Positions 33,027-45,575 are shown, counted from the first letter of the stretch. The stretch is 64,000 nt of DNA from Rana temporaria (GCF_905171775.1 NC_053494.1:131976210-132040209); one strand, 5' to 3'. The notes: generated by a model not told the origin, from the letters alone. A program made the numbers and translations.

Positions 33027-33772
33027 TGCATTACACTGCACAACTGTGCAGCTTCTTAAGCTACTTTGTGGTGTTTGTCAAGCGTCAGGCAGCTCATTCA
33101 AGTAAATAGGCTGTCCTATGTGTAATGCGCATTTACGCATGTAGTGCGCAAAAGAAGTGAGCAGGAGCGAACATTTCTGCTACACTCAGTTGGGAATGGA
33201 ATTTGCTTGGAAAGGAGAGTTTTAGACAGGGAGGTGGGATGAGAGTTAAAGAAAAAAACACTTATCCATCAAAGTGGTATAGAAAATTGCATAGCACCGG
33301 AGTCTAGTGCAGTAACCTTTTACAGAGTCCCATTGAAAACAATGTGATTTCCTTTGTCATAAAGTAGGGAAAAAACACACTGGAACGTATCAAAAACACA
33401 TCAAAAACGTATTGGAATGCATCAAAAACACACTTGCAGAAATGCATCTGGAATGCATCTGGACTGTGTTTTTGTGGTGTGAACTGTCCCCCAGTTTGGA
33501 GGGATCTGTCATGATCACCAAAGGAGCAAAACTATTGATAAAAATTGTTACCCAGTGAACCGTAATAAATTGAGATGCTGCTGTATGTAACCCAAACTAG
33601 ATGTAAAAGAAAAAAAAAAAAATTCTACAACCTAATAAAAGCTGCCAGTGTAAGCTCTCTTTGAGAATGTTCATGGGAGTCATACTCTCGAAGAACACCA
33701 CATCCAAGTTTAAGGCATCCCCCAAGCATGTTATGTAAGGGATTTGTGCATTTTAATTGTTGCACTCAAAGC
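33027..33772. other. No gene; short internal repeats
   Basis: AACGTATCAAAAACACATC-like units recur near 33380-33440. Nothing else is recognised. Confidence 0.4.
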
Positions 33773-34288
33773 TTAAAGGAGTTGTAAAGGAAAATGTTTT
33801 TTCACCTTAATGCAATCTATGCATTAAGGTGAAAAAACATCTGGTGTTGCCGCCCCCCCCCCCCCAAGCCCCCCTTATACTTACCTGACCCCTCAAAAGT
33901 CCCGCGCGCGGTCCCGCGATCCTCTTCGCTGTTCAGCCTGGCCGCTGATTGGCTAGAGCGGATGGATTGAGAGCAGCAAAGCCATTGGCTGGCGCTGCTG
34001 TCAATCACATCCAGTGACGCGGCGCGCCGAGGGGCGGGGCCGAGTGATACAGTGAGCGGCTATGGCCGCTCGCTGTATCACGGGAGCGCTCCCCGCAATT
34101 AGTGACCACCATGCAAACTCTCGCATGACTGTGGTGACTAATTGCGGGGAGGACCAGAGACAGCCGCCGGGGGACCCCAGAAGACATGGATCGGGGCCAC
34201 TCTGTGCAAAACGAACTGCACAGTGGAGGTAAGTATGACATGTTTGTTATTAAAAAAAAAAAAAAAAATCCCTGTAGTAACGCTTTAA
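33773..34288. mobile_element. TTAA-flanked MITE (GAGTTGTAAAGG family)
   Basis: It begins TTAAAGGAGTTGTAAAGG and its right end reverse complements to TTAAAGCGTTACTACAGG. TTAA lies at 33773-33776 and 34285-34288. The interior is GC-rich and palindromic, including GCATTAAGGTGAAAAA pairs near 33804-33838. Confidence 0.75.
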
Positions 34289-34697
34289 AGCGGTTGTATA
34301 GCCCCAAAGAAAATGTTTAAGTCACCTGTAAGGCAAAAGGCATAATGAGCTATTATGCACCGCATACTAGCTCATTATGAAATACTTATCTTAGAACGAG
34401 GCGTTGGTAACTCACCTGGTACACGCTGATGGAGATGACATGTTGCCTCGGTGTGTCTGGGTATCCCGACTCCAGAGCAGTGAGTGGCTGGAGCCGGGAT
34501 GTCGTCACTCCCGCACATGCGCGGGAGACTTCTTTCCGGGAAGGTCTGGCGTCTTTTCAGCCGAGAATCCCCTGTGCGCATGCGGCACTGGCGCATTGCA
34601 TGGGGAATATCTCCTAAACCGTATAGGTTAGCAGGTAAGCCTTATTATAGGCTTACCTGTAGGTGAAAGTAATAAAATAGACTATAAACAGCTTTAA
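34285..34697. mobile_element. TTAA-flanked MITE (GCGGTTGTA family)
   Basis: It begins TTAAAGCGGTTGTATAGCC, with the right end as the reverse complement of TTAAAGCTGTTTATAGTC. It shares blocks with 2707-3097 and 53739-54138 (TACTAGCTCATTATGAA, TCTCCTAAACCGT, GGCTTACCTGTAGG). It shares its left TTAA with the preceding MITE. Confidence 0.8.
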
Positions 34698-35161
34698 AGG
34701 ATCACTAAAGGATTTTTTTTTTTTTTAGCTAAATAGCTTCCTTTACCTTACTGCAGTCCTGGTTTCATGTCCTCATTGTTCGTTTTTGCTTTGAAGTTGC
34801 TGTAATTCTGCTGTGATCTCCACACTTCCTGGTTGTCTGGCTCCTTATAACCACAGTACTGTGAGCTTTTCACGGTGGTCTAAGCTGTCATTACTGTGTG
34901 TCTAAAACTTAACAGAACCAATCAGATTCATTTTAAAAACAAAACACTGCCCTGGATTTGTTTTTTTTTGTTCTGTGGGTCTCTTTACTTCACAGAAACA
35001 TGAAACCAGTTTAAAACCGAAAGTGAAACTAGAGGCACATTATATGATTGAATTTAATCTATTTGTAATCATTTTAAAAGGAATCAGTTAACGTTTATGT
35101 CTCTATACCCTGTAAACAGTCATTTCAGCAAAAAAAAAAAAATCCTTTAATGACCCTTTAA
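34694..35161. mobile_element. TTAA-flanked MITE (GGATCACTAAAGG family)
   Basis: It begins TTAAAGGATCACTAAAGGAT and its right end reverse complements to TTAAAGGGTCATTAAAGGAT. TTAA lies at 34694-34697 and 35158-35161. It shares its left TTAA with the preceding MITE. Confidence 0.85.
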
Positions 35162-35499
35162 CAGAAAGACCCTATCACTGCTGTATTGTATTTTTTTATG
35201 TTTTTTTTTTTTTTTGCATTGGTACAGATTCCTTATGGAAGTTCCCAGCATTTTCCCCAGTCTTTTTTTATGATACTGTGCCTATTAACCTTAAAATGTT
35301 TCAAAATTTAACAAAAAGATTCACCCCATACATATCAATAGGATTCAAGTCTAACTTAGATTTGCCCTGAGCCCTTGGCAAATTGACCCTGATCAGATTT
35401 GCCCCCTCACTAGTTATCAGTCATTGAAACACGTTTCGTGGGTTCTGTGACACATATTTTGTAATATTTTTCTGTGATAAAACCAATCAATTTCTTTTC
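35162..35499. other. No feature recognised
   Basis: T-rich sequence. GAAACACGTTTCGTGGG near 35425 recalls the hammerhead-like motif, but no CTGATGA half is present. Confidence 0.35.
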
Positions 35500-35507
35500 C
35501 TTTACAG

Positions 35508-36512
35508 CAGGGGTCTCAAACTCAAATTACCTGAGGGCCACAAGACAAGTTTTCATATGCCATGGGGGGCCGCATGCAAACTTTCAAACTTCAAAAACAA
35601 CAGTACTGGTGTCAGCGAACACATTATTAACCCCCAGCACTGGTGTCAGCGAGCGCATTATTACCACCAGCACTGGTGTAAGTCAGGGTTTGACAAATTT
35701 GCTTGGAATCTAGGAGCCAGCTAAAAAAGTTAGGAGCCAGAAAACGCACCCCGTCCCGACGAGCTTGCGCGCAGAAGCGAACACATACGTGAGCAGCGCC
35801 CGCATATGTAAACGGTGTTCAAACCACACATGTGAGGTATCGCCGCGATTGGTAGAGTGAGAGCAATAATTCTAGCTCCTCTGTAACTTAAAACATGCAA
35901 CATGTAGATTTTTTTAAACGTCGCCTATGAAGATTTTAAAGGGTAAAAAAGTTTGTCGGCTTTCCACAAGCGGACACAATTTTGAAGCGTGACATGTTGG
36001 GTATGAATTTACTCGGCGTAACATTATCTTTCATAATATTAAAAAAAATGGGGATAACTTTACTGTTGTCTTATTTTTTAATTAAAAAATAAGTAATTTT
36101 TTCCCAAAAAAGTGCGCTTGTAAGACCGCTGCGCAAATACGGCGTGACAGAAAGTATTGCAACGATCGCTATTTTATTCTCTAGGGTGTTAGGATAAAAA
36201 ATATATATAATGTTTGGGGGTTCTAATTAGAGGGAAGAATATGGCAGTGAAAATAATGTAAAATGACATTAGAATTGCTGTTTAACTTGTAATGCTTAAC
36301 TTGTAATACCAACGGCCACTACCAGATGGCGCCAGCTCACATCTGGTGGTAATAACTTGTAATACCAACGGCTCACCACCAGATGGCACCAGCTCAAAAA
36401 AAATTAATTTTTTATTTTTTTTTGCTCCCCTCACTTCCACCCTGCCTGAGGGCCATTTATAACTGGTCCGCGGGCCGCAAATGGCCCGCGGGCCGGTACT
36501 TTGAGACCACTG
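35508..36512. mobile_element. hAT (Charlie-like) non-autonomous element
   Basis: The left end CAGGGGTCTCAAACTCAAAT pairs with the right end (reverse complement CAGTGGTCTCAAAGTACC). It has exact 8-bp duplications CTTTACAG at 35500-35507 and 36513-36520. The interior holds GGGCCGC and the phrase CGCGGGCCGCAAATGGCCCG near the right end. No transposase remains. Confidence 0.93.
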
Positions 36513-36520
36513 CTTTACAG

Positions 36521-37440
36521 TATCTATTGTGCTTTACATAGTCCCAACAGTAGCCCTGTACTCTATTTGCAAGCTAACACAACCGGTATTCTTAAGAAAA
36601 ACAGACTGACATCTCTTGCAATGTTAACAATAAAAATGCAGTTGCTTTGAGTAATTTTCTCTGCAAAACCTGTTTGTTATTATTATTATTATTATTTATA
36701 TTAATACCAAAAATCTATTGTCTTATGTATTATCGTTTATAACTGAACCACACATTACAGTGGTCTTTATAGCCTTTGTGCTATATAGATTATTTTTTAA
36801 TATTTTGTTTATATTATTTATTTTTTATAGCCTCGATGAAGAGGGAGATTTTTCACCTGCAACTCATTGGATTATTGGCAGTCTAAAATCTGCCTTTTTT
36901 CCTTTTATGGTGGTGCATGTGTAACTACTTGAGTTTCTATGCATTTTTTAGGGGGGAAACATTTCTGATAATTTTTAAACATATAAACATTTAGAAAAAA
37001 TACACACTTTACCACATGCTGTTACCTGTAGCAATGAACTCTGTTCCTCTCATGCAATTTTCTACATTCTCTGTGAATCAGCTACTTAAGGAGCATTTCC
37101 TCACACATGCTTATGATGGGATCTATAGTGAAGACACAAAAAATACGAACGCTATCTACAAGCACAATAATCTTTCTGCTGCTGCTCTCTCTTCTCTCAC
37201 AGAATGGTTGAAATAGTTAATAGTTTTCTTGTTTTTCATGCATTGTGGGCATTTGGAAGGGTCTCCTGAGGTTAACTTTAAAAAATGCCTCTAACCTAAA
37301 ATGCTCATAACCGCCGCTAAACTCGCATAAACGCGGTTTGTAAAATCTGTAAAACTGATGTTTTTAATCGTCGGTTTCCAGCTGTCAAGTATCCAGTGTT
37401 CAGAAAAGGTTTTCAGCTGCCTTGTGTACACGACCTCTAA
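36521..37440. other. No gene; one decayed hammerhead-like block
   Basis: At 36831-36872 the order CTCGATGA, AGAGGGAGATTTTTCACCT, GCAACTCATTGG follows the same layout with damaged core bases. An (ATT)n run lies near 36678. Otherwise nothing is recognised. Confidence 0.4.
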
Positions 37441-37837
37441 GGCCGCGTACACACGATCAGTCCATCCGATGAGAACGGTCCGAAGGACCGTTCTTATCGG
37501 TTAACCGATGAACCTGACTGATGGTCCGTTAAAAAACTGATCGTGTCAGAATGCGGTGACGTAAAACACGACGTGCATAAAAAAACGAAGTTCAATGCTT
37601 CCAAGCATGCGTCGACTTGATTCTGAGCATGCGTGGGTTTTTAACCGATGCTTTTGCATAATAACGATCGGTTTTGGCCTATCGGTTAGGCGTCAATCGG
37701 TTAAATTTTAAAGCAAGTTCTCATTTTTTTGACCGAAGGTTAAAGAACCTATGGGGCCTACACACGATTGGTTTGGACTGATGAAAACGGTCCTTCAAAT
37801 CGTTCTCCTCTGGCAATCCTATCGTGTGTACGCGGTC
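37441..37837. mobile_element. Harbinger-type MITE (GGCCGCGTACACACG family)
   Basis: It begins GGCCGCGTACACACGATC and ends with GATCGTGTGTACGCGG-type reverse complement, GGTC in place of GGCC. The interior carries ACCGATG/CATCGGT and GAACGGTCC blocks shared with 38493-38814. Confidence 0.75.
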
Positions 37838-37926
37838 TTAGTCCTTAAGTTGATCCTTAAAATTTCCATTTTTTAACCCTGGTACACTGAAAATAGTTAG
37901 AAAATCGGAATTTAGAAGCGTTTGCT

Positions 37927-38845
37927 TTAAAGTGTTTGTTAACCCCCCCCAAAAAATAGATTTCCTGGGCCCCTAAAGTAGATTAAACAGCACAATGCCT
38001 GTGTTGTGTAATCTGCCCACATCTAAACTGTTAAAAAACCTGCCTGAACCTGGCACTTCCTGTATCGCCCTCTCTGTACTGACCACGGTGGTCAGGACTG
38101 ATAAGCCCTGACTATTTAGTAAAATCAAAAGTTCTAAATGGTCCCTGCCAGCCCCTCTCTTATAGCCTGGCATAGCACACTGCATTCGTTTTTTTATAAA
38201 AATGAGCAATGTAAATACTGATTTAGCGCAATCTTCAGGCCATCACGTGACTCTCGGCTGGTTTCCAGGGCTACTGCAGGAAAGGCTAAGAGGCCATGTG
38301 ATCTCTCCGGCTGACGTCAGAGGGAGATCTGGGCCCCTCCTGCAGAAGCCATATATCGGATGTATACAGCGGCCGCGAGTTATGTGACTGGCCTGAAGAT
38401 CAGTCTAAATAAGTATTTACAATGCTTGTTTTAAAAAAAAAGACTAATGCAGTGTGCTATTCCAGGCTCGGATAGAGGGTCTGGCAGTGTTTGGCCACGT
38501 ACACACCGTCGGTCAAAACCGATGAAAACGGACTGAAGGACATTTTCATCGGACCAAACCGACCGTGTGTGGGCCCCATCGGTCAGTTATCCTTCGGTCA
38601 AAAAATGTAGAACTTGCTTTAAAATTGAACCGATGGACGCCTAACCGATAGGTCAAAACCGACGGTTAGTATGCAAAAGCATCGGTTAAAAATCCACGCA
38701 TGCTCAGAATCAAGTCGGCGCATGCTTGGAAGCATTGAGCTTCGTTTTTTTCAGCACATCGTTGTGTTTTACGTCACTGTTTTCATCGGATGGACCGACC
38801 GTGTGTACGCGGCCTTTGTGTTATATGGGTTATCAAACACTTTAA
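37927..38845. mobile_element. TTAA-flanked MITE (GTGTTTGTTAACC family), interrupted
   Basis: The left end TTAAAGTGTTTGTTAACC pairs with the right end (reverse complement TTAAAGTGTTTGATAACCC). TTAA lies at 37927-37930 and 38842-38845. A GCAATGTAAATACTG/AGTATTTACAATGC pair and a GCACACTGCATT/AATGCAGTGTGC pair show its palindromic interior. It is split by the insert at 38493-38814. Confidence 0.85.
38493..38814. mobile_element. Harbinger-type MITE nested in a TTAA MITE
   Basis: Ends are GGCCACGTACACACCGTCGG and the reverse complement GACCGTGTGTACGCGGCC. TTT flanks lie on both sides (38490-38492 and 38815-38817). Confidence 0.85.
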
Positions 38846-39735
38846 TTATAGATCAGAATTGTGTCCATCCAATTTTTTTTTCATAGAGAATTAATCTTAT
38901 CATCTGCAAGCAAACTGAAAATCTTGAATTGAAAAGACATTAAATGTTCTTCAGCTTTGGCCACCGGGAAAATATGTAAATAAGAAAAATAATGCAATAC
39001 ATTTCTATATCTATTGAAAGGAGGGATTTGAATTGTATTTTAAAACATCTGGCCTATCACATTTTGGTCATCTCAGCAATGGATCTGAAGGTTACACTTT
39101 ATGTTTATTAGCATCATCCAGATGGCTTTTTATGTCCTTAATAACTTTGTCCCTGACTAAGCCATGAACCTCTTGTTTGACAAACAGTAGGAAATATCCA
39201 TTAGGTACTAAGGTATTTTGCAATCTTTACAGAAGTTTAACTCTTTGTGGCACTGCACAGAATCATATTGCAAGATACACAATGACTTTACCTGTCAATA
39301 CAGCACATTAATGGTAAAACCCAAAATAATTATTCAAATATACACAGCTGCTGCTGAAAGTTTCGGAACGATCTTATATTGACCTTTTATATTTCTCTCA
39401 TCTTTGGGTGTAGAATTTGGCTTCTGAGAATTCATTGTAATGCTTTTAACTTTCCAGGTGCCCATCACGTGCCCATCACAATATGATAGACTTGTAGTAA
39501 ATAATAAATGTTCACATGTATATCATTCTTTTTAGATGTTGTAATATATTTTCTCAATCAGTTTAAAGTTGGCATGCCAAGAATTTCCTTCTTTCATTAA
39601 AGGACTCAGTGGATGAACCTTGGTATCCTGTTAGATGCAGCAAAAACATTAAGCTCAGCTCCAAAATATATGGTACTATTGTTTAGGTATTTTGGTTTAT
39701 TATACATGAAAATGTTTCTCATTACACAAGTCACA
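38846..39735. other. No feature recognised
   Basis: AT-rich sequence with no coding pattern. Confidence 0.5.
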
Positions 39736-40834
39736 GGGCCAGATTCACAAAGAGATACTTCGTATCTCTGAGTTCTGCAGGTCGTATCTATGTGCATAGA
39801 TATTCCTAAGATCCGCCAGGTGTAAGTGTCTTATGCCGCATACAGACGGTCGTTTTTTGTGATGAAAAAAAACGAAGTTTTAAATCATGAAATAAAACGA
39901 CGTTTTTGAAATATCATTTTTAAAAACGATGTTGCCTACACACCATCGTTTTTTCACAATGCTCTAGCAAAGCGAGGTTACGTTTCACCACTTTTTTCCA
40001 TTGAAGCTCACTTCATAACTAGCTTCTGGGCATGCGCGGGTTTAAAAACGTCGTTTTAAACGTCGTTTTTTGCTACACACGGTCAATTTCTGTGAAACAA
40101 AAACGACGTTTTGAAAAACGACACAAAAAATTTGAGCATGTTCGAATTTTTTTTTGGTCGTTTTTTAGAAGACATAAAACAACGTTTTGCCCACACACGA
40201 TCATTTTGAATGACGTTTTTTAAAACGTCGTTTTTTTTCATCACAAAAAACGACCATCTGTATGCGGCATTACACTGTCAGATCTTAGGCTGCAATTCCA
40301 GGCCGGCTGGTAGGTGGCATTTCGTTTTTTTTTACGCGACGAATATGCAAATGAGGATTTCCGCCGATTCAGAAACGAACGACCGCCCGGCGCATTTTTT
40401 TTACGCCGTTTGCGTTCGGCTTTTTCCGACGTATAGTTACCCCTGGGTCTATGAGGCGCAGGCAATGTTAAGTATGACCATCGTTCCCGCGTCAAATTAT
40501 GAAATTTTCCGTCGTTTGCGTACGCCGATTCCGAAAACAGCTGGACGTAAGTTATGCTCACGACGAAACCAATGACGTCCTTGCGACGTCATTTGGAGCA
40601 ATACACGTCGGGATTTTTTAAGGACAGCGCATGCGCAGTTCGTTAGGCGCGGGGACGCGCTTCATTTAAATGAAACACGCCCCCTACCCGCCGAATTTGA
40701 ATTCCGCCAGGTGATTTACGCTACGCCGCCGCAACTTTACAGGCAAGTGCACTTGCTTGAAAAACTTGCGGCGTGTAACGTAAATCAAATACGTTACGCC
40801 CGCCCAAAAATACGCCCATACGTGAATCTGGCCC
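39736..40834. mobile_element. Harbinger-type non-autonomous element (GGGCCAGATTCAC ends), interrupted
   Basis: The left end GGGCCAGATTCACAAAGAGA pairs with ...GTGAATCTGGCCC. The interior (TCAGATCTTA, AGGCCGGC, GCATGCGCAGT, CGCCGCAA) is shared with 52141-52864. A TTA-flanked MITE is inserted at 39834-40269. The terminal sequence equals the left end of the transposase-bearing element at 62796. Confidence 0.85.
39834..40269. mobile_element. Harbinger-type MITE nested, TTA target duplication
   Basis: Starts TGCCGCATACAGACGGTCG and ends with its reverse complement. TTA lies at 39831-39833 and 40270-40272. Same subfamily as 5800-6236. Confidence 0.88.
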
Positions 40835-41197
40835 ATGGATTCTAGTTCTGGTGGAATACAAGCTAAATGAATGTATTAAATGCAATGTGGACATTATACT
40901 TCGCAGATTTTTTTTCTGCTGAGACTCAAACACATGTAAGCTTTTGTAGCTTTATGTATTCTAAATATAACTTGAGTTTGTAATGCACCAAACAATGAAT
41001 CAGAAAAAGGAGAGAAACTCATGGCTTAACATAAAAAAAAAATGATTAAACATTTTTGGAAAGTATATAGCACTTTGTATAACACACTGCATTAATAATC
41101 AATAGTAGCATATTAGGCACATAAGGTACAATGGAAAATAATTACCATATCAAAATAGAACATCTTCAACATCTGTCCACAACCTGGTCTTCTCTTA
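40835..41197. other. No feature recognised
   Basis: AT-rich spacer with no coding pattern. Confidence 0.45.
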
Positions 41198-41513
41198 TGC
41201 CCTGTACACACGATCGGATATCTGATGGAATCTAATCCGATTGATTTTTTCATCGGATATCCGATGAAGCTGACTTTCATCAGTCTTGCCTACACTTGCG
41301 TGTCCAACGCGGTGACGTGCTGAGAAAAATGAAGTTCAATGCTTCCGAGCATGCGTCGACTTGATTCTGAGCATGCATGGATTTTTGACCGATGGATTTC
41401 CCCACAGACGATAGTTTTTTTCTATCGTTTTTTTAACCATAAGAAAAATGTAAAACAGGTTCTATTTTTTTTTCACCGATTTCATCAGACAAACCGATCG
41501 TGTGTACAGGGCA
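41198..41513. mobile_element. Harbinger-type MITE, TTA target duplication
   Basis: Starts TGCCCTGTACACACGATCGG and ends CCGATCGTGTGTACAGGGCA. TTA lies at 41195-41197 and 41514-41516. The interior has GATATCCGATGA and the GCTTCCGAGCATGC block shared with 50737-51118. Confidence 0.9.
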
Positions 41514-41624
41514 TTAGAGGGAGGCATCCTTGATATGGCAATGTAAATAAGGTGGATAGCAGTCTAGACAGCTGCAATTGAAAAAATACTACTGGTTTTA
41601 GAGAACGTTCATGATATACGCACT

Positions 41625-41800
41625 GGGTTTGATTTACTAAAATTGAAGAGTGTAAAATCTGGTGCAGTTGTGCATGGTAGCCAATCAGCTTCTAACCTCA
41701 GCTTGTTCAATTAAGCTTTGACAAAACACCTGGAAGCTGATTGGTTTCTATGCAGAGCTGCACCAGATTTTGCACTCTCCAGTGTTAGTAAATCAACTTT
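41625..41800. mobile_element. Short palindromic MITE (TTTACTAAA family)
   Basis: The whole unit is a near palindrome: GATTTACTAAAATTG, GTGTAAAATCTGGTGCA and CCAATCAGCTTC on the left mirror CTGATTGG, TGCACCAGATTTTGCAC and TTAGTAAATC on the right. Confidence 0.8.
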
Positions 41801-42114
41801 TCCTCTGCTCTTGTGGCACTAATAAGAAAGGGGTTAACATTTTAAGTGACATGCCGTATTATACCTTAGGTACCTTACTTTTGTATATTCACTAGCTAAG
41901 TGTATCTATCCTTCCTTCCTTCCCCCCAAAGCTTTACTTTTATCCCCAGCAATTGAACCAAGCTTAATACTCTAATTATTCATTATTAAATGTATTTTTA
42001 AGGTACCTCACTTTTGTACATGCTAATATTCTCTAGAAAAGTGTCCCTTCATCCCTTCCTTCTCCCCATAATTGAACTAAGATTAGTACTCTAAATGTAA
42101 TGTTCTTTACCCAT
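41801..42114. other. No feature recognised
   Basis: A near-duplicated block (GTACCTTACTTTTGTA near 41869 and GTACCTCACTTTTGTACATG near 42003, each followed by ATCCTTCCTTC-type sequence) suggests a small tandem duplication of about 134 bases. Confidence 0.45.
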
Positions 42115-42616
42115 GGCCCGCACCCGTGATGTCTGCCAGCCACCCGCAATCTTTTCACAGAGAGCCAGAATGGGGATCTGCCAATGTAAACAGACAGATC
42201 CCCGTTCTGACAGGGAAGCAGAGAGAGATCTGCTGTTCCTTGTGATTAGGAACAGTTATCTCTCTCCTCCTCCAGTCAGTCCCATCTCCCCACAGTTAAA
42301 AACACCTACCAGGGAACACATTTAACCCATTGATTGCCCCCTATTGTTGTCCCATTTTCTGCCAGTGACATTTACACAGTAATCAGTACATTTTTATAAC
42401 ACGGATCACTGTATAAATGTCACTGGTCCCAAAAAAGTGTCAAAAGTGTCCGATCTGTCCACCGCAATGTTGCAGTCCCACTACAAATCACAGATCGCCA
42501 CCATTACTAGTAAAATATAAAAACAAAAAATAATTGTCAGTTAAAGCATTGCAGTGCCGTATCGTGAAAAATTGCTTGGTCATTAAGGCAAATCCTTCCG
42601 GTCCTTAAGTGGTTAA
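42115..42616 (+). repeat. Interspersed repeat, plus copy
   Basis: Same family as 19170-19620 in opposite orientation, ending CCGGTCCTTAAGTGGTTAA. A GGGGATCTGCCAATGTAAAC/GACAGATCCCCGTTCTGAC inverted pair lies near 42171-42210. No protein is encoded. Confidence 0.6.
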
Positions 42617-43489
42617 TGTCTGTAGGTAACTTAGATGTGGTTGAAGGGAGTAGCTAATTTAAAGAGGAACAAAACCCATGGAATTAACTTTTTTCCAAAA
42701 TAGTTACCTTCAAGGCAGGCTGTGAATGATAACTGTCACAGCTGCTTCCAGTCTCAACCCAACTGCCACGCCATGAAAAGGCTGGTGTCAAAACTGATTA
42801 CATGTGCATTGCATGGCAACTGCAGAACAGAGGCCAAGATGGCAGCTTCTTGGCTGTAAGGGACAGGAGGGTTTAGTTCCAGCTTAAGGCCTATAATTGG
42901 TAAAAGAAGTTTGCATGTTTTCATTTTTAGTGTATTATTACTGGCAAAGAAGATTTCCATTTGACTCCATTTTTAAGTCCCATAAAGGCTGCCTTCCCAA
43001 CTGAACCCAAAAGATATTCTGCCATGCAATATTCTGGGATCTCAAATCAGATTGTTGTGCTCCATTTGGGGTCCTAACCCATAGCTAGATAACAATCTAT
43101 GTTATAGACTAAGCCAGCAAGTTAAATTTACTCCAACTGCAAGCACTCATTATGGACACATTACAGAATGAAACATTTTATTTCTATTTAGTCATATGTC
43201 TTTTCCCCTATATTTAGGTTTAAGATGGCCTTATTCTACTCTGTCGCTTTTATTCTGTGGTTTATAAGACTTGGCAATATGGAGAATAAACACCCTGATT
43301 TAGAGCAACCTTTTAATTGTTCCTGTGGTTATTCATCCATATCCTTCAGTGGCGACGGTCTTTAATTTTCCTCCACCTTACTTTGTTGGCATAGCTGTTA
43401 TAATAGTCTATTGTGGGATTCTGTGGTTTCAAAGCTGAAAAGTAAGAAGGAGTTCTGTGTATTCTATCTAATAGACTTTAGGATTTGTG
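42617..43489. other. No feature recognised
   Basis: No coding pattern. The right edge grades into the LINE remnant. Confidence 0.4.
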
Positions 43490-45575
43490 CCTTAAAGGGG
43501 GGTGAGTGTGATGATACATAGTTCTCTGGATTATGAGGAGCTGAGGACTGACATTGATGCTGATGGGAGATATGTTTTTATTTTATGCAAGTTGTTTGCC
43601 TTTAAATGTATCCTTGCTTTTGTGTATGTACCCCCCCCCCCCCGTACAATAACCAGGTACTGAGGGCTTTGGTGGAGTTCCAGGTGCGGTTCCCAGAGGT
43701 GCCATTGTTTGCCTTCGGGGACTTCAACTGCTACACTGACCCTCTGTTGGATAAACATCCACCGGAGGTAGGGGGAGGGGGGTATGCCGCACTGCCCTAA
43801 GGAAGTTGATAGAGGAGGTGGGGTGGAAGGACCCGTGGAGAGCTATTCCTCCTTATCTAGGATAGATCTATGCCTATGTTCATATGCAGCTGAGCGGTAT
43901 ATTTCGGATGTGGCGTATGCTCCGGAAAGTGTTTCGGATCATTCTCAACTGATTGTGTCCCTGGAGATGCGTCCCCCTTCCGCGGTGGCCAAGGCCCCGT
44001 GGAAGATAAACGCATTCTGGCTGAGTCTTTTCCCTTCCCATGAACAAATAAAGGCCTGTATTGTGGAGTTTTGGTGCATGCATGCTGCCTGGGAAAACAT
44101 AGCTGTCACTTGGGAGGCCTTCTTGAGAGGTCTATTCATCACAGAGATTCAGGCCATCAAGGGGGCGGACGAATGCTCAGAGAGAGGGAGTGGAGCGGAT
44201 GGCGGAGAATCTGGAGGCCACTTTTATTGCAGACCCTTTAGACGCTAACAGGGAGGCTTGGCTTTCGGCGCAGGATGCTCTGTACCGGGTCACGGCCTCG
44301 GGGGCGGAGAGGAAATGTTTTTTCCAAAGGGCGGCATTTTATGAGGAGGGTGAGCACACTGGACGAATGTTAGCAACTATTGCCCACTCCCAGCAGATGT
44401 CTCCCTCTATAGGGGCGCTGCACACTTCTACCGGTGGAGTGACTAACTCCCCAGACCAAGTTTTGTCTGAACTGGTGAGGTTTTACTCCTCCCTGTACGA
44501 ATCCAAGAGAACATATTCGCTAGAATCTCTGGCTGAATACTTAGACCCTGTCTGTTTACCGGTGTTGTCAGCCTCCAATAAGGAGATGCTTGACACCCCT
44601 CTGACCCTTGAAGAATTGCAGATGGCGACCAGTTTGTTCCCTAACTCGAAGGCCCCTGGGGACGACAGACTTCCCGTGGAGGTCTACAAGCAGTATGGGG
44701 AAATGGTACTCCCACACCTTTTGAAGGTGTTTAATGCTGCAAGGGAGGCCGGCACCCTGCCCCTGTCTATGACCAGGGCGAACATTGTTTTGATCTTGAA
44801 GCCTGACAAGGACCCTCTTGACCCGGGATCATATAGACCGATCTCGCTTTTACAAAATGACGTAAAGATCCTCGCCAAGGTTTTGGCTGTCAGATTGAAT
44901 GGGGCCATTTCCACCATAATTCACTCTGACCAATCTGGGTTTATGCCACGATGGCGATAAACTTGAGGAGACTCTTTCTTAATATCCAATCCCAGGCGGA
45001 CAATATGGGGGACCGGGCATTATTATCTTTGGATGCCCATAAGGCATTTGACAGCGTCGAGTGGGAGTATCTTTGGGCGGTGATGCAGAAGTTTGGGTTT
45101 GAGAATGGATTCATTACATGGGTGCAGCTCCTATACTCGCCCCCTAGTGGCAGCAATAAGCGAGGGGGAGAGGATTTCGCTCACTTTTAATCTAGAAAGG
45201 GGTACACGACAGGGCTTCCCCCTGTCCGCCCTCCTGTTTACCCTGGCTATTGAGCCCCTGGCAGCCATGATCCGGGCAAATCCCTTGGTTCAGGGATTTC
45301 ACTATGGAGACCTTCATGATAAGATCATGTCATATGCCGATGATACCATGCTGCTCCTGGGTGACACCTCTGCTTCGCTAGCGGAATCCATGACTGTTGT
45401 GAATACTCAGGTTTGATTATTAATTGGACCAAGTCCTCTCTTCTGTTACTTGACCATCGGCCCCCCTCGTCCACAAAGACTATACAGAATTTGTGCCTTA
45501 CAAATTATTACTTCCTGGTTAGCAAAGATCAACCAAGTTTCCTCTCAAAATAGCGGCTTTGCTAGATTTGGATGA
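43490..45575 (+). pseudogene. L1/Tx1-like LINE ORF2, endonuclease and reverse transcriptase, broken
   Basis: The endonuclease begins near 43500 (GVSV, HSSLDYEE, GRYVF) and continues through YVPPPYNNQ, FGDFNCYTDP, SRIDLCLCS and SDHSQLIVSL, giving the D-N, D and SDH catalytic blocks of APE-type LINE nucleases. The reverse transcriptase lies in 44190-44960 (KAPGDDRLPVEVYK, PGSYRPISLLQNDVKI, DQSGFMP), then 44951-45190 (LSLDAHKAFDSVEW) and 45093-45416 (RGTRQGFPLS, then the catalytic YADDTMLLL). At least four frameshifts separate these blocks, including one near a 14-C run at 43630. It ends near 45575 without the C-terminal part, so it is truncated at both ends. No functional protein is possible. 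Confidence 0.93.

Noticed and set aside
32813..33105. Open frames across the N run
   Set aside because: They are read through 200 unknown bases.
35405..35450. GAAACACGTTTCGTGGG as a hammerhead 3' half
   Set aside because: No CTGANGA half is found upstream and stem I cannot be drawn.
40210..40575. 121-codon plus-strand frame and its minus-strand shadow
   Set aside because: They fall across the nested MITE boundary and the Harbinger element at 39736-40834, and have no protein motif.
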